Positions 42,584-53,107 of a stretch of 64,000 nt of DNA are shown here, in pieces (within the stretch, counting starts at the first letter, position 1; every line of letters starts with the position of its first letter). The translations under genes and the position numbers were made by a program. The notes below the pieces were generated by a model. That model worked only from the letters and a program-made list of their open reading frames with translations. It was not told the DNA's origin and did no database searches. The stretch comes from Ascarosepion bandense. Its lineage: Eukaryota > Mollusca > Cephalopoda > Sepiida > Sepiidae. Where the stretch lies: contig JBBBDQ010000330.1 of NCBI GenBank assembly GCA_037127315.1, positions 3,035,501 through 3,099,500 of the forward strand, in the 5' to 3' direction.

Positions 42584-42962
42584 GCAAGATGTTTGTGTGT
42601 GTATCTGTCTATCTGCCTGTATGTCTGTATTTTTTCAGCTCTTTTATTTTAGTTATTGCTTCGGGTTTGGCTCTAAGTAGGAATAATTGTAGTTCTTAGT
42701 CTCAGCCATAATAGCATTTACTCAGAGAACTTATTTAGCCTTCAAAATTGAGTTTACGACGAAAAAACTTATTTGATACCGATACCAGGAAATCAAAATT
42801 TGACTTACATCCATTCATTTTTCTTTCAGTCTACGGTTTCGCTGGAAACAACTATTGCTTTTTAGTCTTTCGTGCCAACGTCCAAAGAGTCTGAGCTCCA
42901 GGACCATGGATTAGTTTTAAAGCTTTCATTACACCCGAGCAACGCCTGACTATACTCCTAGT
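42183..42962 (+). mobile_element. Helitron-like non-autonomous element(s), putative
   Basis: The segment begins TCTAAATT, passes through a (GT)n stretch at 42211-42271 and contains the word CTCCGAAACGGCTGAACCG (42285 onward), a type of sequence common in invertebrate non-autonomous repeats. It ends with CCGAGCAACGCC and then, 8 bases on, CTAGT at 42958-42962. Helitrons begin with TC and end with CTRRT preceded by a short GC-rich hairpin, and insert between A and T; here the hairpin is degenerate. An internal (AT)n at 42536-42579 followed by AAAAGGCAAGATG looks like the start of a second element, so two may be nested. There is no Rep/helicase coding sequence. Confidence 0.35.
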
Positions 42963-43882
42963 ATATATATATATATAGTGTTTAACTTTGATAATGTTTA
43001 GTGCCAAGGTTGCTATTCTTCATTAATTTTACTGATAAAATATATTTTGGCAAGCAAGTATTTTATCGTAAAGTGCTCGATATCCGGGTGTAGATAAAGC
43101 GTTGATAGGTACAACGAGTTTATTTCTTGAACAGTGAGATTCATGCCGACTTGAAGTTTCTTGAGGATACCATTATGATGATTTTACTCGTCAGGGCTGT
43201 TTGCCGTTAAAAGCTGTTTACCGTTAAAACCTGTTTTTTTCTTCTTGTGTATATACAATTTGGTGTGTTTTGTGGAGTGGTCTTGTTCGTGATTGGTTGG
43301 TTATTCTTCATTTTCTTTTTGTTTATAATTGATTGATTTTTATTTTTCTTTATTTTTATTTTTTATTGTGTAGTCGTTTCATTTATATTTAGTTTTAGTT
43401 TATGTGTGAATGGATGTTTGTATAATTGGGTTGGGCCCGTTTGTTTTATTAACCTCTTTTTATTGATTGGGCCTTTTTCATAATATGTTGTATGTTTTGC
43501 GGCATGACGGTTTATTTTTGATGGGTCATGTATTTGTGTTTATGTACTTTACGTGTGTTCGTTATTTTCATTTATTTTTGTTTATCTTTATTTTTTGTTT
43601 AGTGTTTGTGTTATTTATCCCTATTGATTTGTATATTATGTTGTTGGTGAGATATTTACTATTAAGTGGACAGTCGTCCTTCTTTCTGCAGTTACATTTG
43701 TCCGTACTGTCTTGTTGGTTGTTATTGATCTTATTAAGTATTTTCTAGTTGTGTTTCGTTATTATCTTTTCCATGTTTTCCATGCAGTAGACATGTGAAT
43801 AAGTATCTACTTTACTACACAAACAACAATAAATATGAACAATATAAAACGAAATTTAAGCATACTAACAACAATACGCTTG

Positions 43883-43927
<45 letters not shown>

Positions 43928-44264
43928 AAGACAGAAAAAATTACGTGTGTGTTCAATTTAACTAATCAGAATAGAGATTCCCTTTGCATTTGAAAAAAGT
44001 TTATTTTTTTGGAGAATACATGATTTCTTCTTTCAGTCTTAACGATAAAAGTGTCAGCCTATTTTAAAACCCCTTGTCTTGACTATATTTTCGTTGATGT
44101 ATCCATTATTGTTACAAATTTTTTCTTTGATTTTCTCTGTATCTCAACAATTTTCTAATACAAAAAGAAAAAAGAAAAGAAAGGAAGGCAGAAATAAAGA
44201 AAGAATGAAAATATTTCTGTGTCGCAATGTAACTTTAATTTTTTTAAATTATATATATACATAC

Positions 44265-44311
<47 letters not shown>

Positions 44312-44368
44312 TGAAGATGAATGCTTGATTTAATTATATCCATATATATATATAAATAAATTTAAATA
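42963..44368. other. AT- and T-rich intergenic DNA; no gene supported
   Basis: It contains (AT)n at 43888-43924 and a long T-rich stretch at 43240-43750. The latter produces a 93-codon hydrophobic frame (43467-43748) that is only low-complexity sequence. A possible degenerate ribozyme-like motif at 43155-43200 is treated under findings. Confidence 0.6.
44249..44308. repeat. (AT)n/(ACAT)n microsatellite
   Basis: ATATATAT, then about six ACAT units, then a pure AT run. The overlapping small open frames on both strands are artefacts of this repeat. Confidence 0.9.
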
Positions 44369-44812
44369 ACGCATTCACCCTCAAAGCTGTTGCATCTCTC
44401 ACTAATAAAGCGTCTCCATTCTGTACGATTTCAAGTTCATTCTTCTTAATGTTGCACATCCAAGTGCAATGCGTTTAGATTATCCTTCAGATTATCTTTA
44501 AACCTCGTACTAGGTTTGTGTCTTGTAGATACTTTCCTGTTTTCATTCCCCGTAAAAAAAGTTATTTAGCGATCTTGTTATCCCCTGTTCTTACGTGTCA
44601 TGTCCATCGCATCTGGGTGAGGATTATTATTGTTTCAATGCCGTTGCATTTAGATCTTTGGCGGTCAACAGTATCTGAAATGAAAGACTGTCATTTGATG
44701 TTAAGGGTGTCTCTGGTATTTTTGTTGCAATCGCTGAAGCTATTTTTTTGCCTCTGGTATGTTGTCCATGTTTCAAAATGGTACAGCAGGGTCGTTAAAA
44801 CGTATTTGTATA
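44369..44812 (-). pseudogene. LINE polyprotein C-terminal relic (region after the reverse transcriptase)
   Basis: Read on the minus strand in one continuous frame, this gives LLYHFETWTTY, then IETIIILTQMRWT-stop-HV, then LRGMKTGKYLQDT, and near the end ELEIVQNGDALLVRDATA. This is the layout of the LINE C-terminal region: LLYG-ETWT, the QLRW-GHV block, GEL--GKR--G, and a final DR--WR segment. At least five in-frame stops but no obvious frameshift show a dead copy. Its host protein role would be in reverse transcription of the element RNA. The copy is 5'-truncated, and the reverse transcriptase catalytic region is absent. Confidence 0.7.
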
Positions 44813-44818
44813 CAAATA

Positions 44819-44856
44819 ATACATACATACATACATACATACATACATACATACAT
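44819..44856. repeat. (ACAT)n microsatellite
   Basis: About nine tandem ACAT units next to the 5' truncation point of the minus-strand LINE relic. Confidence 0.9.
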
Positions 44857-45402
44857 GATGGCTAACACTTGTTGTCGAGTATGACCATCACAAGTTATCA
44901 TTATAACTCCGATTTCTGTTTTGAACATATGTCGTTCTTTAACCTGAAAAAAAAAACTCTTAAAATATATACCACAAAATTGGCAGATATGAGAAACATT
45001 TTATTGTCGTTAGGTATACTGTGTGACATTTCAGCCCACTAGCTGGCTTGCAAATGTTTCCACAAATTTGACATGCATTCGCATTACTTAATGATATTTT
45101 GTATTTGGCTGATGCTCTAGTACAATGATTTCAAACATGACATAATTTTCCTGTTTTACTTAGGCAAATTCTCCGACAAACACAATAGCTGGGGGTTATA
45201 CGGGCTACCTAAATGGTCTGGAAGTTCTACATCAAAGCCTTTTTAGACATTTTTTTCAGCTTTTCTTTTGCAATCCGAGAAATTACGAGAGGACCTTGCC
45301 ATCATAACCTTCCTCCACTTGGTGCTATGATCGTTTGCCTAGAACTCCCAGTCATATATACTAATCTTTTCAAGGTTCAGTGATTCTTTCAGGTTATTTT
45401 TT
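44857..45402. other. Intergenic DNA; nothing recognised
   Basis: AT-rich, no supported frame, no clear repeat. It could be old LINE or SINE sequence too decayed to read. Confidence 0.5.
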
Positions 45403-45490
45403 GGGAACCTCAAGATGGTGTAACGGTTAGTAAGTTTGTCACGCTAGTCATTACAATAGAGTAGTGGGTTCGATCCTCACTGGGTACCCC
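45403..45490 (+). mobile_element. tRNA-derived SINE head, copy 1 (tRNA-Asp-like)
   Basis: A tRNA-like block with an A-box region TGGTGTAACGGTTAG (45416-45430), an anticodon-like TTTGTCACGC with GTC at 45438-45440, and a B-box GGTTCGATCC at 45467-45476 inside a T-arm-like AGTGG/CACT stem. The GTTAGTA and GTCACGC words resemble tRNA-Asp(GTC). The anticodon stem does not pair properly and extra bases lie between it and the T arm, so this is a SINE head and not a working tRNA. The A and B boxes would act as a type 2 Pol III promoter. Confidence 0.65.
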
Positions 45491-45542
45491 ATATTTTTGA
45501 TCTTGTATCATATCTAAGCTGCTCTTAGAAAATCACCTTTAG

Positions 45543-45632
45543 ACACCTCGACGTGGTGTAATGATTAGCAAGCTTTTCTCAATAGAATCATTACAATTGA
45601 ATAGTGGGTTCGATCCTCACTGGGTATCTCAT
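45543..45632 (+). mobile_element. tRNA-derived SINE head, copy 2 (tandem duplicate)
   Basis: Same element as the block 140 bp upstream: GTGGTGTAATGATTAG (45553-45568), CATTACAAT, and an identical GTGGGTTCGATCCTCACTGGGTA with the B-box at 45607-45616. The anticodon region has diverged. The tails after the two copies are also alike (CTTGT, GCTTAGAA, ATCA-CTTT), so a whole ~140-bp unit is duplicated in tandem. Confidence 0.65.
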
Positions 45633-45774
45633 ACTTAATGCCTTGTGCCAGTGCTTAGAAGATCAACTTTCAGGCCATATTTAGAGAACTTATTTAGCAT
45701 ATGGACGGGTCGCTTTCCATTAGCAAACTCTCCATGAAAATATCCGCAATATGTTTTTCGATATTTTCTTTTAT

Positions 45775-46878
45775 TCTCGCCAATATCGGCGAATCTCGAA
45801 CTGTTGCCCTGGATAGTTCTAAAGCATTTGACAGAGTCTGGCACGCTGGCCTTCTACGTAAGCTGTGGGGCTATGGTATAACTAGACAGTTGTTTGACCT
45901 AATCCAGTCATTCTTTTCATATCGCACAATGAAGGTAGTATTAAACGTACATACCTCTCGATACTATCATACGAACGTGGGTGTCCCTCAAGTCTCTGTT
46001 CTAAGTCCTACGCTTTTCTTGATCTTCATTAACGATCTCCCCGATGTAATCAAACACCAAGTAGGCATATAAGCTGACAACACCACCGTTTACTCTTGCC
46101 TCGATCAAAGATCTGCTGAAGCTGACAAAGCGAACCTTGCTGTTGAGCTTGAAAAGGACCTCCAATCTGTGGTGGACTGAGATAAGAAATGGCTCGTGAA
46201 TTTTAATGCTTTCAAAACAAAGTTGCTATCTGTTAACCATCACAGACAATCTCTCTTATCCCCCATTAGCATGGATCAGGCTAGCCTCCCTGAAAGCAAA
46301 GCACTGCGCCTCCTCAGGTTAACTCTCTCAGCAGACCTTAAATGGAATGATTATATCGAACCCATAGCTAAATCTGCTGCTAAGAAGGTCGATTCACTGT
46401 GTAGGACCAGGAAGTTTTTCCCGTCTGAAACCATCCTGCATATACATAAATCTACCATCCGCCCGTGTATTGAATACTACTGCCACATCTGGTCGGGTGC
46501 CTCTGCTATTCACCATGGGATTCTTAACAAAATCCAATCTGTAATTTGATCGATCCTGACTTGGCGACTCAGATGAAGTCACTTTCTCACCGGTGTAATG
46601 TAGCTTCCCTCTTCTACAAATATTTTCACGGCTTCTGCTCCGATGAACTTAGCTCACAGGCGCCCTCTAAGTATGAAATTACTCGAGCTACTAGACTAGC
46701 AACTAGGTCTCACCCTTTTACAGTGAAACCAATAAAATGTAACCGCAACTTTTACTTCTTCAGCTTCTTTTCTTTCACTTCCCACCTGTGGAATTCTCTT
46801 CCGTATACTTGCTTCCCCGACAGCTACAATCTCCAAGAATTTAAATGTAAGATCAATAGTCATCTCCTATCTCACTGA
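45775..46878 (+). pseudogene. CR1/Jockey-group LINE reverse transcriptase relic, 5'-truncated
   Basis: Starts just before RT motif A (VALDSSKAFDRVWH) and continues through motif B (GVPQVSVLSPTLFLIFINDLP). Motif C is destroyed: the expected YADD reads stop-ADN, the TAA being at 46070-46072. A second in-frame TGA lies at 46178-46180, and the frame shifts near 46545. After that come the C-terminal blocks SLFYKYFHGFCSDELSS, LATRSHPFTVKP, HLWNSLPYTCFPD and YNLQEFKCKINSHLLSH, ending at a stop at 46876-46878. The same C-terminus occurs intact on the minus strand at 62798. The copy is inactive, and it lies about 140 bp downstream of the SINE pair. Confidence 0.88.
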
Positions 46879-47065
46879 CTCGTATCCTTTCTCTCATGCT
46901 CTTTTCTCCATCCATTCCACCCTCATCACACCAGTATTCTAATCCTTCTCTTATCCACTTCCTAAACACTCCCTATAATCTGTCCCCTTTTCTCATCACT
47001 TTCTTTCTATGTAACCCCCTGCGCACCAGTTGCGGTGACGCTGCCTTGCTTGGGGTGAAATGATT

Positions 47066-47068
<3 letters not shown>
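46879..47068 (+). mobile_element. 3' UTR and tail of the CR1/Jockey-group LINE
   Basis: Follows the LINE stop codon. It is pyrimidine-rich and ends in CCCCTGCGCACCAGTTGCGG ... GCCTTGCTTGGGGTGAAATGATT, a tail also seen at 49896-49951 and 53957-54008, and reversed at 62691-62760. An (AT)n repeat is attached directly, so the tail ends in a simple repeat rather than a long poly(A). Confidence 0.8.

Positions 47069-47117
<49 letters not shown>
47069..47117. repeat. (AT)n microsatellite at the LINE 3' end
   Basis: About 49 bases of alternating AT joined to the LINE tail. Confidence 0.9.
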
Positions 47118-47121
<4 letters not shown>

Positions 47122-47476
47122 TCATTAGTGTAAGTTTCCTTTCCATATTGCTTGTGTTCCCATGTGTGCTTGCACGCGTGCGGCCATTTGGTTTTCTGTA
47201 TGGTTTGAAGGTTCTGTTGTTTAGGTTGAATGTTATATCTAACTATTTTTAATTGGATTTTATCTATTTTCAATCCTCGGGTTTTAAAGGTTTTTATTAT
47301 TTATCTTTCTTTTTATTTTATAGTTCTGCCATTGAATTTTCTTAGAATTAATAAACGGTCATCCCTGCATAGATCTATAATTTTTTAAATAATATTTGTT
47401 AGTTTATTGATTACGTATATGCCTATGAGTTCGCATACTTCTGCAGCATCATAGCTACCCATTGTTACATCAAGGC

Positions 47477-47477
<1 letters not shown>

Positions 47478-47516
<39 letters not shown>

Positions 47517-47537
47517 GTTGTTGTTATTATTATTATG
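47478..47537. repeat. (ATT)n microsatellite, interrupted
   Basis: About 20 ATT units with a TTGTTGTTG interruption. Confidence 0.9.
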
Positions 47538-47712
47538 CCCAATTGTGGGCATATTTCTTATTGTGATATAATATTGATTTTTGGTAGTGTTTAATTATAT
47601 TTATGTCTTCATTGGAAATAGTCATGCATTGCTTTGCTAAATTTAGCGCGTTGCTCAGTATATGCTCCTTAATAACAACTTTTCTTTATTACTAATGTTA
47701 TTAATAGATGGG

Positions 47713-47769
<57 letters not shown>
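47713..47769. repeat. (TG)n microsatellite
   Basis: About 28 uninterrupted TG units. Confidence 0.95.
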
Positions 47770-47770
<1 letters not shown>

Positions 47771-48205
47771 ATCCAAGAGGATCCAAGCAATATTGTTTAA
47801 ATATTAAAACTAATCCAACAGAGAGCTCAATGTAAATTTAATTTACAGAGCAGATATTCATTTATTTATCTGTGAATTCAGATCACATTTAGGAGGAATA
47901 GTTATTTCAACATGTCATTTCGAAACATACATTGTCAACTCCAGTCAACCCAAGAATTGGGAAAAATTCTTGTAACGGAAGCAAGGGTTAGCAAAAGAAG
48001 GAGTGAAGAATGTTAGTTACGATAGGGTCAAATCGAGGAGAATCTTAGTGGTATTTTTCTTTCGGTAGTGGAAGGCAGGTGAATTGACCATCGAGTTAGT
48101 GGGAGTAGGTAGGAAAAAGAAGATAATTAATGAAATTTAAATTTACTACGGTGGCGACAAAATCCGAAATTTTGCTCTTATTATTCTGTTTTTGTTTTTT
48201 TATGG

Positions 48206-48206
<1 letters not shown>

Positions 48207-48271
<65 letters not shown>
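48207..48271. repeat. (TG)n microsatellite
   Basis: About 32 uninterrupted TG units. Confidence 0.95.
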
Positions 48272-48273
<2 letters not shown>

Positions 48274-49344
48274 AAATATTATTTTATAGTACTTTTGGCG
48301 TGTGTGTTTTGGATTTTATAGTTTATTTGTTTTTTTTATTTGCTTTTTCATTCATTTCAGTTTTGTCTTTTATTTATTTTTATTATTTACTTTCCTCGAC
48401 ATGCAAAGTTCACATATGGCCAGAACTTAATCCGACAGCAAATACAGCTTTATGTCATTTACACTTAACCTTAAAGCACTCAAATTTACATTATATTGAT
48501 ATCCATTTCTTTTTTGTTTAATTGCTTCAGACATTGTAGTGGTGTGAATTATATTACTTTCCGTTACTTTCTTGTTACGAAATACAACTGACGCTGTACA
48601 TTCCGATCTTCCCGTTGTTTTTTTTTTTTTTTTCGTTTTTTGGTTTTTGTTTCCTGTTTTTAAGTTAAAACTTTTTCTGTTGGCTTTCTTCCAAAAAAGG
48701 TCACATTCAGTGCCTCTTTAGGTTTTGGTATCTTCATATATAACAATTTTGATCAGTGGCATTGACCTACTGATCACATGATTTATATGTGCTGATTCTT
48801 GAACCCCTTTATTTTCTGCCGCCAGTTACATTTCATTTATCTTACACATTGTCGAGTACTTTCCTCTCCTTCCAAACATGATAAGCCACTTTTGATTTTA
48901 CGCGGATTACAACACTCCTATATACTAAGAGTCTTATTATAAAGATCTGGCTAGTTTCATCCTTGTATTAGTCATAACCAAAGCGATTCAATAATAAAAT
49001 TATCTTCAAAAAATTTCGGTCTATCTATAAACAATTAGACATGTAATAAAGACAATATCTATTTACTGAGCTTACGAGATAGTCAAGAATACACAAGCAG
49101 AAAGAGAATTAAAACAATAGATTTATTTAACCTATGCAGCAAGACCACCCTAAGAAAACTAGACAAGGTGGCAAAGGAAAACGGAAAGAAAGTATTAACT
49201 ATTAATTACGTGTAGACAGACTATGTGGTCATCAGCAGGATAGTCAGCCCAAAGCTTTGAATTGAAGACGTCAAAATTAAATAGTCACAAAAAATACACA
49301 ACGGCTTTATGCTGCAACCAATATACAGCATTTTGATTCTACTG

Positions 49345-49435
49345 TGGAATGGACCTATATCTACTTTTCTTATTTTAGTTTTAACTTTGCCGGTCTATAT
49401 TCTTTACTCTAGTATAAAACGCACCTGTGTCCAAT
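49345..49435. repeat. Degenerate ~38-bp minisatellite, left part
   Basis: Two to three imperfect units of the kind CTAGT-TAAAC--GACCTATATCTACTTTT. The same unit reappears at 49974-50012 and 52497-52790, so the array was split by insertions. Confidence 0.65.
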
Positions 49436-49958
49436 TGGAGTAGATAGACTTAATTGGAATAGATAGACTGTAATTGGAGTAGATAGACTAAACTATCGCC
49501 CGGTTCACACTCTACCCACGTCTGTTGAACAGGTGTAGAGGCTCATCCCTTGTTCCCTGTTTAGGATGTGGTTTCCGGCTTTCTCTTTTCCAATCTTTTC
49601 ACTTTTATTTTCAATTAAAGTAGATAGACTAAACTATCGCCCAGTTCACACTCCACCCACGTCTATTGAACAGGTGAAGAGGCTCATCCCTTGTTCCCTG
49701 TTTAGGATGTGGTTTCCAGTTTTTCTCTTTCCCAATCTTTTACTCTTTTTTTCTTTTCCAATTGGAGTAGATAGACTAAACTATCGCCCGGTTCACACTC
49801 CACCCACGTCTATTGAACAGGTGAAGCGGCTCATCCCTTATTCCCTGTTTAGGATGTGGTTTCCGGCTTTCTCTTTTCCAATCTTTTCACTCTTACTTAG
49901 CCCCCTGCACATCAGTGGCGTTACCGCCTTGCTCGGGGTGATATGATTTAAAAAAATA
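49431..49958 (+). mobile_element. Non-autonomous derivative of the CR1/Jockey-group LINE: three 5' UTR monomers joined to the 3' tail
   Basis: Starts with three short repeats of AATTGGAGTAGATAGACT (about 21-bp period, 49431-49490). Then come three tandem monomers spaced 141 and 147 bp, each with CTATCGCCCGGTTCACACT, CCCACGTCTATTGAACAGG, CTCATCCCTT and CCTGTTTAGGATGTGGTTTC. These match the 5' UTR of the LINE at 1225-1330. Directly after the third monomer comes that family's 3' tail (CCCCCTGCACATCAGTGGCG ... GGGGTGATATGATT, then A-rich). No endonuclease or RT sequence lies between. The 126-codon frame across the repeats (49566-49946) is not a gene. If the monomers carry the promoter and the tail is recognised by the LINE RT, this would be mobilisable like a SINE; that is inference. 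Confidence 0.75.
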
Positions 49959-49973
49959 ATTAATTTTGTTTGC

Positions 49974-50012
49974 AGTGTAAGTCGGGCCTATATTTGCATT
50001 TTTTCACACTAG
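49974..50012. repeat. Degenerate ~38-bp minisatellite, middle unit
   Basis: A single unit (AGTGTAAGTCGGGCCTATAT ... CACTAGT) between the LINE derivative and the RTE relic. Confidence 0.6.
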
Positions 50013-50014
50013 TT

Positions 50015-52485
50015 TTTGACTGAGAAAGATAAATTTCCCTTCCGCCAAAGTGGCTAATATATGTTTTAGGATCATAATGGGTGACTTGAATGCCAAGGTA
50101 GGTAAAGAGAGGGAAGGAGACACGACCGGTAACTTTTGACTAGATGATCGCAACAAACGAGTTGAAAAATGGGTCCAATGGTGCACAGCAGATGACCAGG
50201 TAATTACTAAGACCTGGTTTCAAGAACACCCACGACGTCTATGGACATGGAGAAGCCCAGGAGGCGACACGAAGAACCAAATAGACTACATTACTATAAA
50301 CAAGAGATTCAGAAACGCAATGGTTCAATGCAAAACATATCCAGGTGCCGACTGCGGAAGTGACCATGTCCCAGTCATCTGCAAACTAGGATAAAAACTC
50401 CGGAGAATGAAGAAGTCCAGCACATCACCAAGGCTGCAGTACAACACGCTTGTGAATGACCTCACCCTGCAGAAAGAATACACTAACAGCGTGAGAAAGA
50501 AATATGAAGAACAAATTGGAAAAGGACACTCAAAATGGGACTCACTCAGCGAACAACATTGCCCCAAAGGAAATCAGACGCAGAAGAAAAAACGAGTGGA
50601 TGACTGAAGAGATTTTCCACATGATGCAAAGGAGACAAAAAATAACGCCAAGACATGCAGGGGAGTACAGGGAATTACACAGGGAGATAAGGAACAAATG
50701 CAAGAGGAATGGCCCAACAACAAATGCGCAGAAGTAGAGAGACTGAGCAGGACCAATAAAGCGGAGATGCATAAAGAGATAAGAGAACTGACAGGACAAA
50801 AAAAAAACCCTGCTCCTCAACAGGATGCATAAAATCAAAGGATGGTACAATCATATTGGAAAAAGAAGAAATACTCCAGCGATGGGAAGAATATATAAAG
50901 GATCTTTTTGCGACAGGAGAGAACAACCGAGAATACAAGGGGAGGAGGATGGACCGGAAATATTAAATTCCGAAGTGGAAGCTGCAATGGCCAAAGTGAA
51001 CAGAAACAAAGCAGCTGGTCCAGACGGCGTCGTAATAGAGCTGCTGATAGCTCTGGAAGAATATGACATAGAAAAAATGACTGACATAATAAACGAAATT
51101 TTTAATAGTGGAATAATACCAGACGACCTATGCAAGTCGATATTTATAGTACTGCCGAAGAAATCAGGTGCAAACGAGTGTGAACTACACAGAAATATCA
51201 GCTTAATGAGTCACATTACAAAACTGATTGTCAGAAGCCTGATGAATTGAGTGAGAAGCAGAATCAGGCCAGAGATAGGACAGGAACAGTACGGGTTCGT
51301 CAAAGACACTGGAACAAGGAACGCCATATTTATGATTAGGATGCTCTCCGAAAGGGCAATACAAATGAAGAAAGACTTGTACCTATGTTTTATTGATTAT
51401 GCGAATGCATTCGACAAGATACGAAACAAAGAATTGATGGAGATGCTCAGCACCCTGGATATTTTTGGGAAAGACATCAGAGTAATCAAGAATCTCTACT
51501 GGCAGCAAACTGCCTGCATACGGACAGGTAACGATTTCAGCAGATTTACAAAGATAGAAAGAGGCGTAAGACAAGGATGTGTCTTTTCACCGGATCTATT
51601 CAACTTGTACAGCGAGAATATTTTGAGGACCCTAGATGACACGCCAGGATCTGTTATTGGAGGCCACAAATTGAACAACATAAGGTATGCAGATGATACA
51701 GTGCTGATTGCAGACACGGGAAGGAAACTACAAGACCTCCTACAGAAGGTATCGGTGGAGAGTGACAAAAAGAATACAAATAAACTTTAAGAAAACTAAA
51801 TGCATGGTCATCAGCAAAAGGTGCAATCCAAAATGCCAAACACAGGTGGGAGATACCAGAATCAGGCAAGTACAATTTAAAATTGTAAAATTTAAATACC
51901 TAGGAAGTCTTCTAACAGGAGATGGAAAGTGCGACACAGAGATCCGAAGTTGAATCGGCATGGCAAAGGACGCGTTCCAGAAGCTGAGTAAAGTACTTAC
52001 ACACAGGAAAATTTCACTAAAAACAAAGAAAAGAGTACTGGATTGCTATGTGATGTCAATTCTTCAATATGGCAGTGAATGATGAACAATATCATCGAAA
52101 ATTAGGACAAAATTTGAAGCAGCGGAAATGTGGTTCTACAGAAGGATGCTGCGGATATCTTGGACTGAGCATCAAGCAATGATAAAGTGTTGGAAAGAAT
52201 GGCAACAAAAAGGAAATTAATACTGAGTATCAGGAAGAGACAACTGAAGTTCCTGGGACATGCAATGAGGAAGGAGAGCTTGGAGAACCTGATACTGACA
52301 GGCCAGATAGAAGGAAAAAGAAACAGAGGAAAGCAGCGGATAATATATTTGCAGGGCCTAATCAGGTGGATAACGGAACGGGGTCTGCGAGGTGTAACAG
52401 GAGCAAACATACTAAGAGCCACAAGGGATAGGGAGACATGGAGAACCATGATCGCCTACGTCCTGAATGGACAGGGCACATAGAA
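50015..52485 (+). pseudogene. RTE-type LINE (BovB-like endonuclease and reverse transcriptase), near full-length but broken
   Basis: The endonuclease part (50072-50391) shows MGDLNAKVGKE, then NQIDYI and GADCGSDHVPVI, the active-site SDH. It carries stops at 50137-50139 and 50392-50394. After a frameshifted stretch (50590-50825) the reverse transcriptase (50825-51790) shows NKAAGPDGV, LPKKSGANECELHRNISLMS, QYGFVKDTGTRNA, CFIDYANAFDKI (motif A), GVRQGCVFSPDLFNLYSE (motif B) and RYADDTVLIAD (motif C, catalytic YADD intact). One TGA interrupts it at 51248-51250. A frameshift near 51765 leads to KTKCMVISKR and FKYLGSLLTGDGKCDTEI (to 51953). The C-terminal block (52187-52483) reads KRQLKFLGHAMRKESLENLI, then GKRNRGKQR and RETWRTMIAYVLNGQGT. 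The N-terminus before GDLNA is truncated. An inactive copy, inserted in a minisatellite. Confidence 0.88.
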
Positions 52486-52496
52486 GAAGATTTTCA

Positions 52497-52790
52497 CTGT
52501 AGTTTGAACCTGACCTATATCTAGCTTTTTTGTCCGAAGTCTAAATCAAATTTGTGTCTATGTTTTTGACTCGAGTGTAAACCTGATCTGTATTTATTTA
52601 CTTTTGCACTCTAGTTTAAACACAACCTATATCTACTTTTAATCTATATTATAAACAAACCGATGTTTATGTTTTAATCTAATGTAAGCCCGGATCTATG
52701 GTTACCTTCTTCACTCTATTTTTAATAGGATTTCTGTCTGCCTTTCTAACTTTAGTGTCAACCGGACCCATATCTCCCCATCTATTACTT
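52497..52790. repeat. Degenerate ~38-bp minisatellite, right part
   Basis: About eight units of 34-42 bp sharing the pattern T-TAAACC-GACCTATATCT-CTTTT-ACTCTAGT with many substitutions. It matches the units left of the two inserted elements. Confidence 0.65.
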
Positions 52791-53107
52791 CATTGTGCTA
52801 TTTGATAAAATATCTTGGACAATAAATTCTCAAACGCGTTGGTAAGTCGTTAAATTACCAAAACTAACAAAAAAAATCTTCCCCCCACCGCTTTGATTTT
52901 TAATTTACGTTTTACACGACTGTTTTTACCCCATGAAGTTCAGTTTATATATATTAGAAGTTGTTGATGCTCAGGGGTGTAATGGAATGAGAAATCGGAA
53001 TGAGAAATCGGAGAGTCAAGTTCGAATTTTAGCTGAGTTCGTTAAATTCACTTACATGCAAATACCACTCTGAAATATATGAATCAACTTCTTTCCACAC
53101 AATCTTC
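52791..53107. other. AT-rich intergenic DNA; nothing recognised
   Basis: A direct repeat of GAATGAGAAATCGG occurs near 52986-53012. No supported coding sequence. Confidence 0.5.

Larger units (their letters stand above)
47118..49344. other. Intergenic DNA with several microsatellites; no gene supported
   Basis: It contains an ATT repeat and two TG repeats (listed separately) and a T run at 48619-48633. The frames at 48130-48521 come from the TG repeat and T-rich DNA. A weak resemblance to RTE LINE sequence near 49090-49300 is noted under rejected items. Confidence 0.55.

Noticed and set aside
43467..43748. 93-codon hydrophobic open frame
   Set aside because: It lies in a T-rich low-complexity stretch; the hydrophobic residues follow from TTT/TTA/GTT codons and there is no domain or conserved context.
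45403..45490. Functional tRNA-Asp gene
   Set aside because: The anticodon stem does not pair, there are extra bases between the arms, and a second copy 140 bp away shares the flanking tail, as expected of a SINE.
49090..49300. Another RTE LINE fragment (a KTDYVVISR-like reading near 49210)
   Set aside because: Only a short, weak resemblance to the KTKCMVISKR block at 51.8 kb; too little to call.
49566..49946. 126-codon open frame with an internal protein repeat
   Set aside because: It is a read-through of tandem LINE 5' UTR monomers; the apparent protein repeat is the DNA repeat.
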